This document shows, piece after piece, positions 53,757 to 62,872 of a DNA stretch of 64,000 nt. The stretch is taken from positions 1 to 64,000 of the forward strand of contig JAFTPO010000016.1 in NCBI GenBank assembly GCA_017463225.1. Reading direction: 5' to 3'. Position numbers and translations under genes: made by a program. Positions within the stretch are counted from its first letter, which is position 1. Each line of letters begins with the position of its first letter. The notes below the pieces were generated by a model. That model made no database searches. It had not been told where the DNA came from and saw only the letters and a list, made by a program, of their open reading frames with translations. The stretch comes from Lachnospiraceae bacterium. GTDB taxonomy: Bacteria; Bacillota; Clostridia; Lachnospirales; Lachnospiraceae.

Positions 53757-54278
53757 TTATTTTTCGTTTAACCAAAGCTGATTTATAAGGTATTCATAAA
53801 TGGCTGAGCTTTTACCGCGCCAATTGTTGCAAATTGTCTCAGCCTGAGACTTAGTTGGTACATCGAACTTTATGTCTAGAAGAGTTTCTTTTCTATCCTT
53901 TATGATACATTGAACGGTGTACCAGTTTGAGTCATTATAGAAGTAATCTGCAAATATTTCGGATTCGTTTTTTACATTGATTTTTTCCTGGGATAAGTAT
54001 TCCAGGATATCTTTTTTTATGGCTTCAGGAAGTCTGTTCTCAAAATAGGACAGTGCATCCTCCCCTTGTGAAGTAATTTTATAATGAATGGTGTCTCGTA
54101 TGGTATCGGTGGATATAAATTCACTGCTAATCATTTCGCTTAATGCTTCGTGTAGATTAAAGACTGTTGTGTATCCCTTTCCAATGATAAAGTTCGAGAT
54201 TAGGGAATTAGTCATAGTATAATCCGTTCTATCCAGCATAAACAAGATTATAAGTTTGTACAATAATAATCCTTCCAT
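53757..54278 (-). CDS. DUF4364 winged-helix-like protein
   Basis: This 173-residue protein is of the DUF4364 family, common in Clostridia. The N-terminal 80 residues read as a winged helix (LHEALSEMISSEFISTDTIRDTIHYKITSQGEDALSYFENRLP), like PadR-type regulators, and the C-terminal half is a beta-rich ligand or dimer domain (WYTVQCIIKDRKETLLDIKFDVPTKSQAE). GGAGGATC precedes the ATG. A regulatory role is likely but untested. The 252 bp between it and rho hold no other gene. Confidence 0.85.
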   Translation of the reverse strand: MEGLLLYKLIILFMLDRTDYTMTNSLISNFIIGKGYTTVFNLHEALSEMISSEFISTDTIRDTIHYKITSQGEDALSYFENRLPEAIKKDILEYLSQEKINVKNESEIFADYFYNDSNWYTVQCIIKDRKETLLDIKFDVPTKSQAETICNNWRGKSSAIYEYLINQLWLNEK

Positions 54279-54530
54279 AATGATCCTCCAATTATGTTGT
54301 CATAGGTAGTTTTATGAACAAAAAATAGTAAGAATATTATAAAACAATACACCAAGTAAAATCAATATTTACTCAGATAAATTGTTTAATATAATTATTT
54401 ACCTTTTTTTAATCTTGTGATATGATGTCCATATCTGAGGATGTGTTTGCATTTCTAGAGAAAATCAATATATTTACCCAGATTTGAGTACAAGTTAACT
54501 ATACATATTATAGATTCAAAAGGAGTTATT

Positions 54531-55910
54531 ATGGATTTCAAGAAGATGTCTCTGGCAGACCTAAGAAAATATGCTAAAGAATTAGGCATAGTAAATGTTA
54601 CTACTATGAAAAAAAATGAGCTGGTTGAGCTGTTGGAAAATATCAGTAAGATGAAAAATAATAATCAGACAGAAGCTGCTCCAAAGACAGAATCTGAGGA
54701 CAAGCCTTCTGACACACCTGCTACAGAGTCTGAAACATCAAATATTAAAATCTTTGATGGTCAGGAATATACAGAAGATCAAGATAGTGGACAGATGGCC
54801 TATGGTATCCTCGAGGTTATGGAGGGTTATGGATTTATTAGAAGTGATAATTATCTTCCGGGAGACAAGGATATATATGTAAGCTCACAGATAATTAAAA
54901 AGTTTAACCTTAAGAAGGGCGATATATTAGAGGGACCTATTAAGGTAAATGATCAGGGAAGTAAATTTAGCGCAATTCTTTATCTTAAGAGTATTAACGG
55001 TATGTTACCATCAGAGGCTGCTAAGAGAATACCATTTGAGCAGTTAACTCCTATATTCCCTGATGAAAGAATTAGACTTGACAGACCTGGAGCACCGGTT
55101 TCTATAAGAATAGTTGATTTGCTTTCACCTATAGGAAAGGGTCAGAGAGGTATGATTGTATCTCCACCTAAGGCTGGTAAGACAACATTGCTTAAGTCTA
55201 TAGCAAAGAGTATAAGCACTCAAAATAGAGATATGCATCTTATAGTTCTTCTTATAGACGAACGTCCTGAGGAGGTTACTGATATAAGAGAATCTATAGA
55301 AGGGCCAAATGTTGAAGTTATTTATTCAACCTTTGATGAGCTTCCAGAGCATCACAAGAGAGTATCAGAGATGGTTATGGAGAGGGCCAAGAGACTTGTA
55401 GAGCATAAGAAAGATGTAGTTATTCTTCTTGATAGTATTACAAGACTTGCCAGAGCTTATAACCTTACTGTACCACCAAGTGGTAGAACCTTATCCGGTG
55501 GTTTAGACCCTGCAGCACTTCATATGCCTAAAAAGTTTTTTGGTGCAGCAAGAAATATGCGAGAGGGTGGTAGCCTTACAATCCTTGCAACTGCACTGGT
55601 AGAGACTGGAAGTCGTATGGATGATGTAGTATTTGAGGAGTTTAAGGGAACAGGAAATATGGAGCTTGTACTTGATAGAAAGCTTTCAGAGAAGAGAATA
55701 TTCCCAGCTATAGATATTTCAAAGTCTGGAACCAGAAGAGACGACCTTCTCTTAGATTTAGATGAGCAGGAGGTTGTTAACGGGTTGCACAAGGCATTTG
55801 CAGGTGTTAGAGCAGAGGAAGCTATCGAAGAAGTGCTTAAGCTTTTCGTTAGAACTAAGGACAACAAGGAGTTTGTTAGTACAGCAAAGAAGATGTTTGT
55901 AAAAAAGTAG
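54531..55910 (+). CDS. rho: Transcription termination factor Rho
   Basis: This 459-residue hexameric helicase ends transcription at unstructured C-rich RNA. The N-terminal SAP-like segment ([15 protein letters not shown]) is followed by a 50-residue Thr/Ser/Glu-rich insertion, the cold-shock-like RNA-binding domain ([20 protein letters not shown]) and the ATPase with Walker A ([11 protein letters not shown]), [11 protein letters not shown] and [19 protein letters not shown] precedes the ATG. Rho may explain genes here that end in hairpins without a T-run. Confidence 0.97.
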   Translation: MDFKKMSLADLRKYAKELGIVNVTTMKKNELVELLENISKMKNNNQTEAAPKTESEDKPSDTPATESETSNIKIFDGQEYTEDQDSGQMAYGILEVMEGYGFIRSDNYLPGDKDIYVSSQIIKKFNLKKGDILEGPIKVNDQGSKFSAILYLKSINGMLPSEAAKRIPFEQLTPIFPDERIRLDRPGAPVSIRIVDLLSPIGKGQRGMIVSPPKAGKTTLLKSIAKSISTQNRDMHLIVLLIDERPEEVTDIRESIEGPNVEVIYSTFDELPEHHKRVSEMVMERAKRLVEHKKDVVILLDSITRLARAYNLTVPPSGRTLSGGLDPAALHMPKKFFGAARNMREGGSLTILATALVETGSRMDDVVFEEFKGTGNMELVLDRKLSEKRIFPAIDISKSGTRRDDLLLDLDEQEVVNGLHKAFAGVRAEEAIEEVLKLFVRTKDNKEFVSTAKKMFVKK

Positions 55911-55942
55911 CTGATTTTATAGTATAAAATGTAAAAAAGTAC

Positions 55943-55971
55943 TTGAAATGTTATCCTTGCTATGCTAGAAT
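55943..55971 (+). promoter_or_regulatory. Promoter of rpmE
   Basis: TTGAAA, 17 bases, then TAGAAT. The 78-nt leader after it contains a small GGC/GCC hairpin and could hold an L31 autoregulatory element; I could not confirm a known L31 leader motif. Confidence 0.65.
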
Positions 55972-56049
55972 ATCATTTGTTGTGAGTATGAAGAATCAAG
56001 GCGTTTGCCTGTTCTCATAGAGTATTTTATTTGTAAAGAGGTGAAAAAC

Positions 56050-56253
56050 ATGAGAGAAGGAATCCATCCAGATTATTATCAGGCAAAGGTTGTTTGCAAC
56101 TGCGGTAACGAGTTCGTAACAGGTTCAACTAAGGAAGATATCCACGTTGAGATTTGTTCAAAGTGCCATTCATTCTACACTGGACAGCAGAAGGCTGCAC
56201 AGGCTCGTGGTAGAATCGATAAGTTCAACCGTAAGTACGGTGTTCAGGCATAA
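56050..56253 (+). CDS. rpmE: Ribosomal protein L31 (zinc-binding type)
   Basis: This 67-residue L31 has the four Cys-type zinc ligands ([17 protein letters not shown]) of the C+ form, along with [16 protein letters not shown] and [11 protein letters not shown]. The start at 56050 follows AGAGGTG; an in-frame ATG at 56005 lies in the leader. L31 sits on the 50S central protuberance and can serve as a zinc store. Confidence 0.97.
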   Translation: MREGIHPDYYQAKVVCNCGNEFVTGSTKEDIHVEICSKCHSFYTGQQKAAQARGRIDKFNRKYGVQA

Positions 56254-56275
56254 TTTACTGAATAATATGACATAT

Positions 56276-56310
56276 AAGGCTTGTTACGCTTACGTAGCAA
56301 GCCTTTTTAA
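56276..56310 (+). terminator. Terminator after rpmE
   Basis: AAGGCTTGTTAC pairs with GTAGCAAGCCTT (one G:U), followed by TTTT. Confidence 0.9.
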
Positions 56311-56370
56311 GTAGTTTGGGAAGAGATAGAATATAAGTAAGGCTACATTAGAGTATAAGGAGAATGTGGT

Positions 56371-57315
56371 TTGGGAAGAGTTAGTATAGGAGGTCAGGCT
56401 GTTCTAGAGGGCATAATGATGAAAAATGATGACAAATATGCCATAGCAGTTAGAAAGCCGGATCAGGAAATTGAAATAAAAATAGAAAGCTATACACCTA
56501 TGTCTAAGAAATGCGCTTTTTTTAGATTGCCAATAGTAAGAGGTGTGTTTAATTTTGTTGAATCTTTGGTTATAGGTATGAAAACTCTTATGTATTCAGC
56601 AGATTTTATTGAAGAGGATGAGGAGCCGGAGAAGAAAGGAAAAAAGGCAGATAAACCTAAAGAAAAGACTGAGGAGCAAAAGAAAAAGGAAGATAATCTG
56701 TTTTATGTTGGAACAGTAGCCATATCTTTGGTATTTGCCATAGGACTTTTTATGCTTTTGCCGGCATTTCTTGCATCATTATTGGACGGGGTAATTAAGA
56801 ATCATTTTCTGTTAGGACTTGTAGAAGGTGTTATTAGATTGATAATATTCCTGATATATGTGGTTTTAATTACTATGATGGATGAGATAAAGAGGACATT
56901 TATGTATCACGGAGCAGAACATAAATGTATAAACTGTCTTGAGTCAGGAAAAGAGCTTACAGTGGATAATGTAATGTCTTCCACCAGATTTCACAAGAGA
57001 TGTGGAACCAGCTTTCTTTTTATAGTAATGATTGTCAGCATATTAGTATTTATGTGTATTAGAACTGATAATATATTGCTTAGATTAGGTTATAGATTAT
57101 TGCTTGTTCCAGTGGTGGCAGGAATATCCTATGAGTTTATTAAATTTGCTGGAAATCATGACAATTGGGTTGCAAACGTATTTAGTAAGCCAGGGTTATG
57201 GGTACAGAAGCTCACTACAAAGGAGCCAACACCTGATATGGTTGAGGTTGCCATAAAGGCTGTAGAAGGAGTGCTTGACTGGAGAGAGTACCTTAAGGAG
57301 CAGGAGAATTCTTGA
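56371..57315 (+). CDS. DUF1385 (YqhQ-like) membrane protein
   Basis: This 314-residue protein matches DUF1385. The N-terminus has SIGGQAVLEGIMMKN, and the later part has MYHGAEHKCINCLESGKELTVDNVMSSTRFHKRCGTSFL, rich in His and Cys that may bind metal, among several membrane helices. A Lys/Glu/Pro-rich insertion (about 90-112) separates the two halves. The start codon is TTG at 56371 with AAGGAG 8 bases upstream; no better in-frame start exists. It sits between rpmE and prmC, the usual clostridial place. The function is unknown. Confidence 0.88.
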   Translation: MGRVSIGGQAVLEGIMMKNDDKYAIAVRKPDQEIEIKIESYTPMSKKCAFFRLPIVRGVFNFVESLVIGMKTLMYSADFIEEDEEPEKKGKKADKPKEKTEEQKKKEDNLFYVGTVAISLVFAIGLFMLLPAFLASLLDGVIKNHFLLGLVEGVIRLIIFLIYVVLITMMDEIKRTFMYHGAEHKCINCLESGKELTVDNVMSSTRFHKRCGTSFLFIVMIVSILVFMCIRTDNILLRLGYRLLLVPVVAGISYEFIKFAGNHDNWVANVFSKPGLWVQKLTTKEPTPDMVEVAIKAVEGVLDWREYLKEQENS

Positions 57316-57345
57316 TGTAATGTTGTAGGTTAATGGAGAACCGAT

Positions 57346-58194
57346 ATGCTGTTAAAGGAATTAATAAAATATGGACAGGATACATTAGAGTCTGTAGGTA
57401 TTCAGGAGGCTGCCAGTGATGCTAGGCTTTTAGCTATGCATGTGCTAGGATTTACTTATACCGATATATTTATGAAGGCTAATGATGTGGTTGGCTTAGA
57501 GGATGAAAATGGTTATAGAAATGTGATAAACGTAAGGAGTTCACATTATCCATGTCAATATATTACAGGCAGTCAGGATTTTATGGGATATAGCTTTAGA
57601 TGTAGTGAAGGGGTATTGATTCCAAGACCGGAGACAGAACTTCTGGTAGAGGAAGCGGTTTTACTTACCCAAGAATATGAACGGATAAAGGCTCTTGATA
57701 TGTGCTGTGGAACGGGATGTATAGGAATCAGCTATTATTTGAAGCGTGTTGAGTCAGGTCATAACAAAGACATAGTAGTGCTTGGAGATATATCAAAGGA
57801 TGCTATAGAATTATCTAAAGAAAATATGTTTAATCTTGGCGCCAAATGTGATATAGTAAGGACTGACTTGTTTGAGAATATTGGAGATTCCTTTGATATA
57901 ATAATGTCCAATCCGCCGTATATTAAAACCTCTGATATAGAGGATATTATGGAGGATGTAAGAGAATATGAACCAAGGCTTGCTTTAGATGGTATGGAGG
58001 ATGGTTTATATTTTTATAAGGAAATAATTAGTAGAACTGATAAATTCCTGAGAAAAGACGGAATTATAATATTTGAGATAGGATATAATCAGTACCAGGA
58101 TATAAGACAGCTACTCCTTGATAAGGGTTTTACAGATATTACTGTTAAGAAGGATTATGCCGGATTAGATCGTATTGTTATAGCTAGAAGATAA
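57346..58194 (+). CDS. prmC: Peptide chain release factor N5-glutamine methyltransferase
   Basis: This 282-residue SAM methyltransferase modifies the GGQ Gln of release factors. It has the SAM-binding region ALDMCCGTGCIGISYYL and the catalytic NPPY (MSNPPYIKTSDI), and the N-terminal helical domain is present. It directly precedes its substrate gene prfA (43-bp gap). Confidence 0.95.
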   Translation: MLLKELIKYGQDTLESVGIQEAASDARLLAMHVLGFTYTDIFMKANDVVGLEDENGYRNVINVRSSHYPCQYITGSQDFMGYSFRCSEGVLIPRPETELLVEEAVLLTQEYERIKALDMCCGTGCIGISYYLKRVESGHNKDIVVLGDISKDAIELSKENMFNLGAKCDIVRTDLFENIGDSFDIIMSNPPYIKTSDIEDIMEDVREYEPRLALDGMEDGLYFYKEIISRTDKFLRKDGIIIFEIGYNQYQDIRQLLLDKGFTDITVKKDYAGLDRIVIARR

Positions 58195-58237
58195 AGAGTA
58201 ATTATTAATCTATAGGGAGTATAGATAGGAGGATAAT

Positions 58238-59314
58238 ATGTTTGACAGATTAGAGGATTTGGTTGCAAGATTAGATGAGCTTCAGCTTTCACTTAGTGAT
58301 CCATCTGTTATATCAGATCAGGATAAGTTTAGAAGACTTATGAAGGAGCAGGCTGACCTTTCACCAATAGTTGAAAAGTACTTAGAATATAAGAATGCAA
58401 AGCAGACTATAGAGGATAGTCTTATGATGCTTGATGAGGAAAGCGATGAAGAGCTTCGAGAGCTGGCTAAGGAGGAGTTAAATGAGGCAAAGGCTGCAGT
58501 AGAGACCTGCGAGCAACAGCTTAAGATATTACTTCTTCCTAAGGATCCTAATGATGACAAGAACGTTATCGTGGAAATTAGAGCAGGTGCAGGTGGAGAT
58601 GAGTCAGCACTTTTCGCTGCTGAGATTTATCGTATGTATGTACATTACTGCGAGGGCAGACGTTGGAAGATAGAGACCATGGAAGTGGAGGAAATCGGTA
58701 TCGGCGGTATGAAGTCAGTATCATTTATGGTTACTGGTAACGGTGCATACTCAGTGCTTAAGTACGAGAGTGGTGTACACCGTGTACAGAGAGTTCCTGA
58801 GACAGAGTCAGGTGGACGTATCCACACATCAACCATAAGTGTTGCAGTACTTCCAGAGGCAGAAGAGGTTGATGTTCAGATTGATGAGAAGGATATCCGT
58901 ATCGATGTAATGCGTGCATCAGGAAATGGTGGTCAGTGTGTCAATACAACTGACTCAGCTGTACGTCTTACTCACTATCCATCAGGAATCGTAGTTTATA
59001 GCCAGACCGAGAAGTCACAGCTGCAGAATAAGGCAAAGGCATTTGCACTTCTTCGCGCAAAGCTTTATGATATCGAGCAGCAGAAGGCTCACGACGCAGA
59101 GGCTGAGCTTCGTAAGAGTCAGGTCGGAACAGGTGACAGATCTGAGAAGATTAGAACCTACAACTTCCCACAGGGCCGTGTAACCGACCACAGAATTGGT
59201 CTTACACTTTATAAGCTTGATAAAATAATGGATGGAGACATCCAGGAAATAATAGATGCTTGTATCGCAGCAGACCAGGCTGCGAAGCTGGCAAAGATGA
59301 ATGAGGAAAACTAA
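58238..59314 (+). CDS. prfA: Peptide chain release factor 1
   Basis: This 358-residue RF1 terminates at UAA and UAG. The catalytic GGQ lies in [38 protein letters not shown] and the C-terminal [16 protein letters not shown] are typical. AGGAGG precedes the ATG. It ends at a hairpin (59321-59350). Confidence 0.97.
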   Translation: MFDRLEDLVARLDELQLSLSDPSVISDQDKFRRLMKEQADLSPIVEKYLEYKNAKQTIEDSLMMLDEESDEELRELAKEELNEAKAAVETCEQQLKILLLPKDPNDDKNVIVEIRAGAGGDESALFAAEIYRMYVHYCEGRRWKIETMEVEEIGIGGMKSVSFMVTGNGAYSVLKYESGVHRVQRVPETESGGRIHTSTISVAVLPEAEEVDVQIDEKDIRIDVMRASGNGGQCVNTTDSAVRLTHYPSGIVVYSQTEKSQLQNKAKAFALLRAKLYDIEQQKAHDAEAELRKSQVGTGDRSEKIRTYNFPQGRVTDHRIGLTLYKLDKIMDGDIQEIIDACIAADQAAKLAKMNEEN

Positions 59315-59320
59315 TAATTA

Positions 59321-59350
59321 TAGGCGAATGCATGGAAATGTGTTCGCCTA
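59321..59350 (+). terminator. Hairpin after prfA
   Basis: TAGGCGAATGCAT pairs with ATGTGTTCGCCTA (G:U pairs included) around GGAA. There is no T-run, so it may mark a 3' end rather than terminate by itself. Confidence 0.5.
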
Positions 59351-59387
59351 TTAGTATAATGTTTTATGATAAAATAAAGGAGAAAGC

Positions 59388-59696
59388 ATGAAAACAGTAA
59401 CAATATGCGGCAGTATGAGATTTGCTGAAGAAATGAAAGACATAGCATTACAGCTAGAAATAAGTCATGATATGAATGTAATTCAATGCATATATAATTC
59501 ACATGGAGTACATTTATCTGATGATGATATGAAGCAAATTGTAGAGACGCATTATAAGAAAATAGAATTATCTGATGCTATTTATGTTGTAAATATTGAT
59601 GGATATATTGGAGAGTCCGTAAGAAAAGAAATTGAGTATGCAGAGCGGAATGGTATTGAAGTGATTTATCATACTGAGTTTTCTAAATGTATGTAA
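59388..59696 (+). CDS. Nucleoside 2-deoxyribosyltransferase-like small protein
   Basis: This 102-residue protein opens with TVTICGSMRFAEEMKDIA and later has SDAIYVVNIDGYIGESVRKEIEYA. These are the two ends of a nucleoside 2-deoxyribosyltransferase-like fold (DUF4406-type), with the Glu in KEIEYA where the catalytic Glu usually stands. Members are common in phages and mobile elements, and the substrate is unknown here. A second DHFR gene follows 13 bp on, so both may act in nucleotide or folate metabolism. AAGGAG precedes the ATG, and TATAAT at 59355-59360 may be the -10. Confidence 0.72.
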   Translation: MKTVTICGSMRFAEEMKDIALQLEISHDMNVIQCIYNSHGVHLSDDDMKQIVETHYKKIELSDAIYVVNIDGYIGESVRKEIEYAERNGIEVIYHTEFSKCM

Positions 59697-59709
59697 TGGG
59701 AGGTTTATT

Positions 59710-60177
59710 ATGATAGCGTTAATAGTAGCATATGCAAATAATAATGTAATAGGGAACAAAGGCTGTATTCCTTGGAAAATCAAAGGTGAACAGAAAAGAT
59801 TTAGAGAACTTACAACAGGAAATGTTGTTATTATGGGTAGACGTTCTTATGAAGAGATTGGAAGACCACTTCCTAATAGAACAACTATAGTTGTATCGAA
59901 TACTAAGAATTATAATGGCGAGAATTGCTTTACTGCAAAATCTTTAGACGAGGCTATCAAGATGGCTGGAGATAGGGATATATTTATTTCAGGTGGGGCA
60001 AGACTTTATGAAGAGGCATTACCATTAGTGGAGAAAATGTATATAACAGAAATTGACTGTGATGTAGAGGGGGATACACTTTTTCCGGAATTTAATAAGG
60101 AGCAGTTTGAGAGGGAAGTTAATGAGATAGTTGATGGAGAGTTACCATATACATATGTGACATATATAAGAAAATAA
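59710..60177 (+). CDS. Dihydrofolate reductase (copy 2)
   Basis: This 155-residue DHFR has motifs IVAYANNNVIGNKGCIPW, EQKRFRELTTG, VVIMGRRSYEEIGRPLPN, DIFISGGARLYEEALP and ITEIDCDVEGDTLFP. The active-site acid is Glu rather than the more frequent Asp. It keeps the Pro-Trp motif that the thyA-linked copy at 18799 has lost, and the two differ widely, so this is not a recent local duplication. It may be an acquired, possibly antifolate-tolerant form; the sequence does not prove it. Confidence 0.92.
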   Translation: MIALIVAYANNNVIGNKGCIPWKIKGEQKRFRELTTGNVVIMGRRSYEEIGRPLPNRTTIVVSNTKNYNGENCFTAKSLDEAIKMAGDRDIFISGGARLYEEALPLVEKMYITEIDCDVEGDTLFPEFNKEQFEREVNEIVDGELPYTYVTYIRK

Positions 60178-60290
60178 TATTGAAATATCAGTTAGTATAA
60201 TGTAAAATTGATTGTATCGAAATGTTATCTACTTGGTCTTGGCGTTCGCCAATTATTCCGGGTAATTAAAAATTAATAAAGAGGTACAAT

Positions 60291-60752
60291 ATGATAGACA
60301 TTATTACAGAAAAAGAGTTAGCTGTATATGATCTTGAAGGTAAATGGAATGATTATATTGGCGTGCAGAAGGAAGTACTTAGGGTTTTAAGAGATGATAG
60401 GTATTTTGAAGAAAATGAAATAGTAAATTATGATTCAGGGATGTTGGTTAAAATAACCCCCAAAGGTGTAAGGGAGACTTTAGGTAGTGGTAATCGTTTT
60501 AAAATTTTACCTAAAGTATTTAAAACTTATAAGGTTGCAACATTAAAATATTTACCTGAATTAATAAGAACAGGAAATGTAATAGAAGAAGATGTTGTAA
60601 ATTCACATGATGAAAATGGATATCATTATGCATACATAGGGAATATGATAATTATTGATGGTGTGAAGTATGGTGTTCGTATTGCTATAAGGAAAAAAGT
60701 ATCCACAAATCATTTTTGGATTCATAACATTGATGAAATAAAAAAACTTTGA
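60291..60752 (+). CDS. Hypothetical protein, possibly BECR-fold (phage nuclease-like) domain
   Basis: This 153-residue protein is cytoplasmic with no signal. The first 70 residues are unrecognised. The rest (VKITPKGVRETLGSGNRFKILPKVFKTYKVATLKYLPELIRTG, GYHYAYIGNMIIIDGVKYGVRIAIRKK, NHFWIHNIDEI) resembles Barnase-EndoU-ColicinE5/D-RelE (BECR)-type domains that usually occur inside large phage or ICE polyproteins. Here it stands alone. His119 and neighbours could be catalytic, but I cannot confirm it. The 3' end of the gene (60744-60752) lies in a hairpin. Confidence 0.45.
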   Translation: MIDIITEKELAVYDLEGKWNDYIGVQKEVLRVLRDDRYFEENEIVNYDSGMLVKITPKGVRETLGSGNRFKILPKVFKTYKVATLKYLPELIRTGNVIEEDVVNSHDENGYHYAYIGNMIIIDGVKYGVRIAIRKKVSTNHFWIHNIDEIKKL

Positions 60753-60800
60753 GTTACTCAGTCCATCCTAAAGGACGTTCTTAAAAGAGGCTCAAAGTTT
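60744..60800 (+). terminator. Complex hairpin overlapping the hypothetical gene stop
   Basis: AAACTTTGAG (60744-60753) pairs perfectly with CTCAAAGTTT (60791-60800), and an inner GTCC/GGAC pair lies between. The gene's stop codon is within the left arm. Confidence 0.6.
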
Positions 60801-60854
60801 CTATACACAAATGCTAACATACAACAACTAGTTTGTCAATTTGAATTAAATACT

Positions 60855-60908
60855 ACCAGAGGTATATGGTTTACATAACTATTATACCTCTGGTTTATTG
60901 TTTTTTTA
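60855..60908 (+). terminator. Rho-independent terminator
   Basis: A perfect 12-bp stem ACCAGAGGTATA/TATACCTCTGGT with a 16-nt loop is followed by TTTATTG and a T-run. It lies 43 bases before the phosphatase start. Confidence 0.85.
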
Positions 60909-60950
60909 TAAATATTAAACTACAATAATGATATGAAGGGAGGGATTTGT

Positions 60951-61742
60951 ATGAGTACATATGTAATGGCTGATATTCATGGATGTTATACAGATTTTAT
61001 GAATATGCTTAAGAAAATAGACTTTAAGGAAGATGATAAGCTAATTATAGCTGGTGATATATTAGACAGAGGTCCGGAGAATTATGAGATGCTTAAGTGG
61101 CTGGAGAATAAACCGGATAACATAGAGATAATAATGGGAAACCATGATGAGATGTTTATTGAGGATGTGTGTTCTCTTAAGGCGCAGGCTCAAAGAGAGT
61201 GTGATTTAAAGGCAAATTACAAATATATCAGTAGGTATGATCATAGCTTTGACAAATACAAAACTGTTTATGGTCTTATATATGACCAGAATGTAACCTT
61301 AGGAGAGCTTAAGAAATGGGCAATTATCATGGCTGATTTTGAGCTAATAAAGGAGCTTAACATAGGAGGCAGGGATTATATTATAGTCCATGCAGGATAT
61401 ATAGATGAGGACTGTCTTCGCAGAAGGGGCATAGATAGGAAGAACGGAGAGGATAAGCTTCAGTATATGCTAACTGCCAAAGAGCAATTCTATGTGTGGG
61501 CTAGAGAAGAGGCGCTGATAGCAGGTGGCAAAAAGGATACCACAATTATAGCCGGTCATACACCAACTATTTCAAATAGTGCATTTTATACAGGGGGAAC
61601 AGTATTTAAATATGTAAATGAAGACATCAACAGTGTTATATATGATATAGACTGCGGGTGTGTTTTTCGAAAGAAATACAAGGAAGGTAATCTGGCTTGT
61701 ATAAGGCTGGAGGACGAGAAGATATTTTATTTGGAGGATTAG
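60951..61742 (+). CDS. Calcineurin-like metallophosphatase (PPP family)
   Basis: This 263-residue phosphatase has the full metal-binding set: ADIHGCYTD, GDILDRGP, GNHDEMF, HAGYID and GHTPT. This set marks the PPP family of Ser/Thr or bis-nucleotide phosphatases (ApaH/PrpE-like). The ATG at 60951 is preferred behind GGGAGG. The PARG-like gene starts 3 bp after its stop, so the two are co-translated. Confidence 0.9.
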   Translation: MSTYVMADIHGCYTDFMNMLKKIDFKEDDKLIIAGDILDRGPENYEMLKWLENKPDNIEIIMGNHDEMFIEDVCSLKAQAQRECDLKANYKYISRYDHSFDKYKTVYGLIYDQNVTLGELKKWAIIMADFELIKELNIGGRDYIIVHAGYIDEDCLRRRGIDRKNGEDKLQYMLTAKEQFYVWAREEALIAGGKKDTTIIAGHTPTISNSAFYTGGTVFKYVNEDINSVIYDIDCGCVFRKKYKEGNLACIRLEDEKIFYLED

Positions 61743-61745
61743 AAT

Positions 61746-62621
61746 ATGAGACATTATGGATTTTCGGAGGAGAAGAATAAGAGAGCGCAGGTCTTTCAGG
61801 ATACACAATGCTTGTATACAAAGAATAGACAGCTTGCTATGGCGGTTTTAAACTCTAAAACTAAGCAGCGTTTTATAGGAGAGAAGGATCAGGTTGCTAC
61901 TTGTGAGGCTAAGCCTTATCAGGATAAGGCTAAGATTGTTGTTTCAAAGAAGCGAAGCTTTGAGGCTGCATCAGCTTATACAGATAAGAAGGTGTGTGTT
62001 CATAATTTTGCATCTGCCAGTAATCCCGGTGGCGGAGTTGTAAATGGTGCCAGTGCTCAGGAGGAGTGCCTTTGCAGATGCAGTACATTGTATCCTTGTC
62101 TTGCAACAGATGAGATGGATAAGAAGTTTTATGGAGCCCATAAAAGAGGCTTTAGAGAAGGTACATTAAATGCTTTGTATAATGATGATTGCATATACAC
62201 TCCTGATGTGGTTGTTTTCAAGACTGATGAGGCTATACCGGAGCTTATGGATACAAATGATTGGTATAAGGTTGATATATTAACCTGTGCAGCACCTAAT
62301 CTAAGAAATGTGCCAAGTAATGCCATGAATCCTAATGCTGGAAGAAAGCCTGTAACTATATCTGATGAGGATTTAAAAAAGCTACATATTAAGCGAGCTA
62401 AGAGAATTCTTGATATTGCAAAGTCTAATGGTGCTCAGGTGGTTATATTGGGAGCATTTGGTTGCGGAGCTTTTCAGAATCCGCCCAAGGTTGTTGCTGA
62501 AGCCATGAGAGAGGCAATTTCGGAGTATCTCTATGATTTTCATGTTATAGAGTTTGCGGTATATTGCTCTCCTAGAGACACAGCAAACTATGATGCTTTT
62601 GAGAGCATTATAAGATTTTAG
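61746..62621 (+). CDS. Bacterial PARG-like (TIGR02452) ADP-ribose glycohydrolase
   Basis: This 291-residue protein of the TIGR02452/DUF2263 group belongs to the macrodomain-related bacterial PARG family. The catalytic signature GGG-X7-QEE is complete: Gly95-Gly97, then Gln105-Glu106-Glu107 (GGGVVNGASAQEE). FASASNPGG, TCAAPNLRN and ILGAFGCGAFQNPP complete the fold. It would remove poly- or mono-ADP-ribose or its derivatives. It is tightly linked to the phosphatase upstream. GGAGG overlaps the end of that gene. Confidence 0.9.
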   Translation: MRHYGFSEEKNKRAQVFQDTQCLYTKNRQLAMAVLNSKTKQRFIGEKDQVATCEAKPYQDKAKIVVSKKRSFEAASAYTDKKVCVHNFASASNPGGGVVNGASAQEECLCRCSTLYPCLATDEMDKKFYGAHKRGFREGTLNALYNDDCIYTPDVVVFKTDEAIPELMDTNDWYKVDILTCAAPNLRNVPSNAMNPNAGRKPVTISDEDLKKLHIKRAKRILDIAKSNGAQVVILGAFGCGAFQNPPKVVAEAMREAISEYLYDFHVIEFAVYCSPRDTANYDAFESIIRF

Positions 62622-62636
62622 GAATATAAGTGCTAT

Positions 62637-62663
62637 ACGGATCCATAAGGGTCCGTTTTTTTA
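62637..62663 (+). terminator. Terminator after the PARG-like gene
   Basis: ACGGATCC pairs with GGGTCCGT (one G:U) around ATAA, then TTTTTT. Confidence 0.85.
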
Positions 62664-62783
62664 TGAAGAAAAATCTAAAAAATGTAAAAAAATTTGAAAA
62701 AGTAGGATATTTTAAAAATCCCATTCGTGTACATAGTGAAGGAGGAAAAACAAGTTACATATAGCTATAACTCTTAAAGTGAT

Positions 62784-62811
62784 TTGAATTTGGCCAATAA
62801 AGTGATACAAT
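62784..62811 (+). promoter_or_regulatory. Promoter of the ECF sigma gene, with overlapping hairpin
   Basis: TTGAAT, 16 bases, then TACAAT (62806-62811). CAATAGC at 62808-62814 pairs with GCTATTG at 62834-62840, followed by TTTT, so the -10 lies on the left arm of a terminator-like hairpin. This could be an attenuator or coincidental. Confidence 0.5.
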
Positions 62812-62872
62812 AGCCTAGGTAGTGGGGAAATAAGCTATTGTTTTACAAAAATAAAACCAAGGAGGGAAAGAA

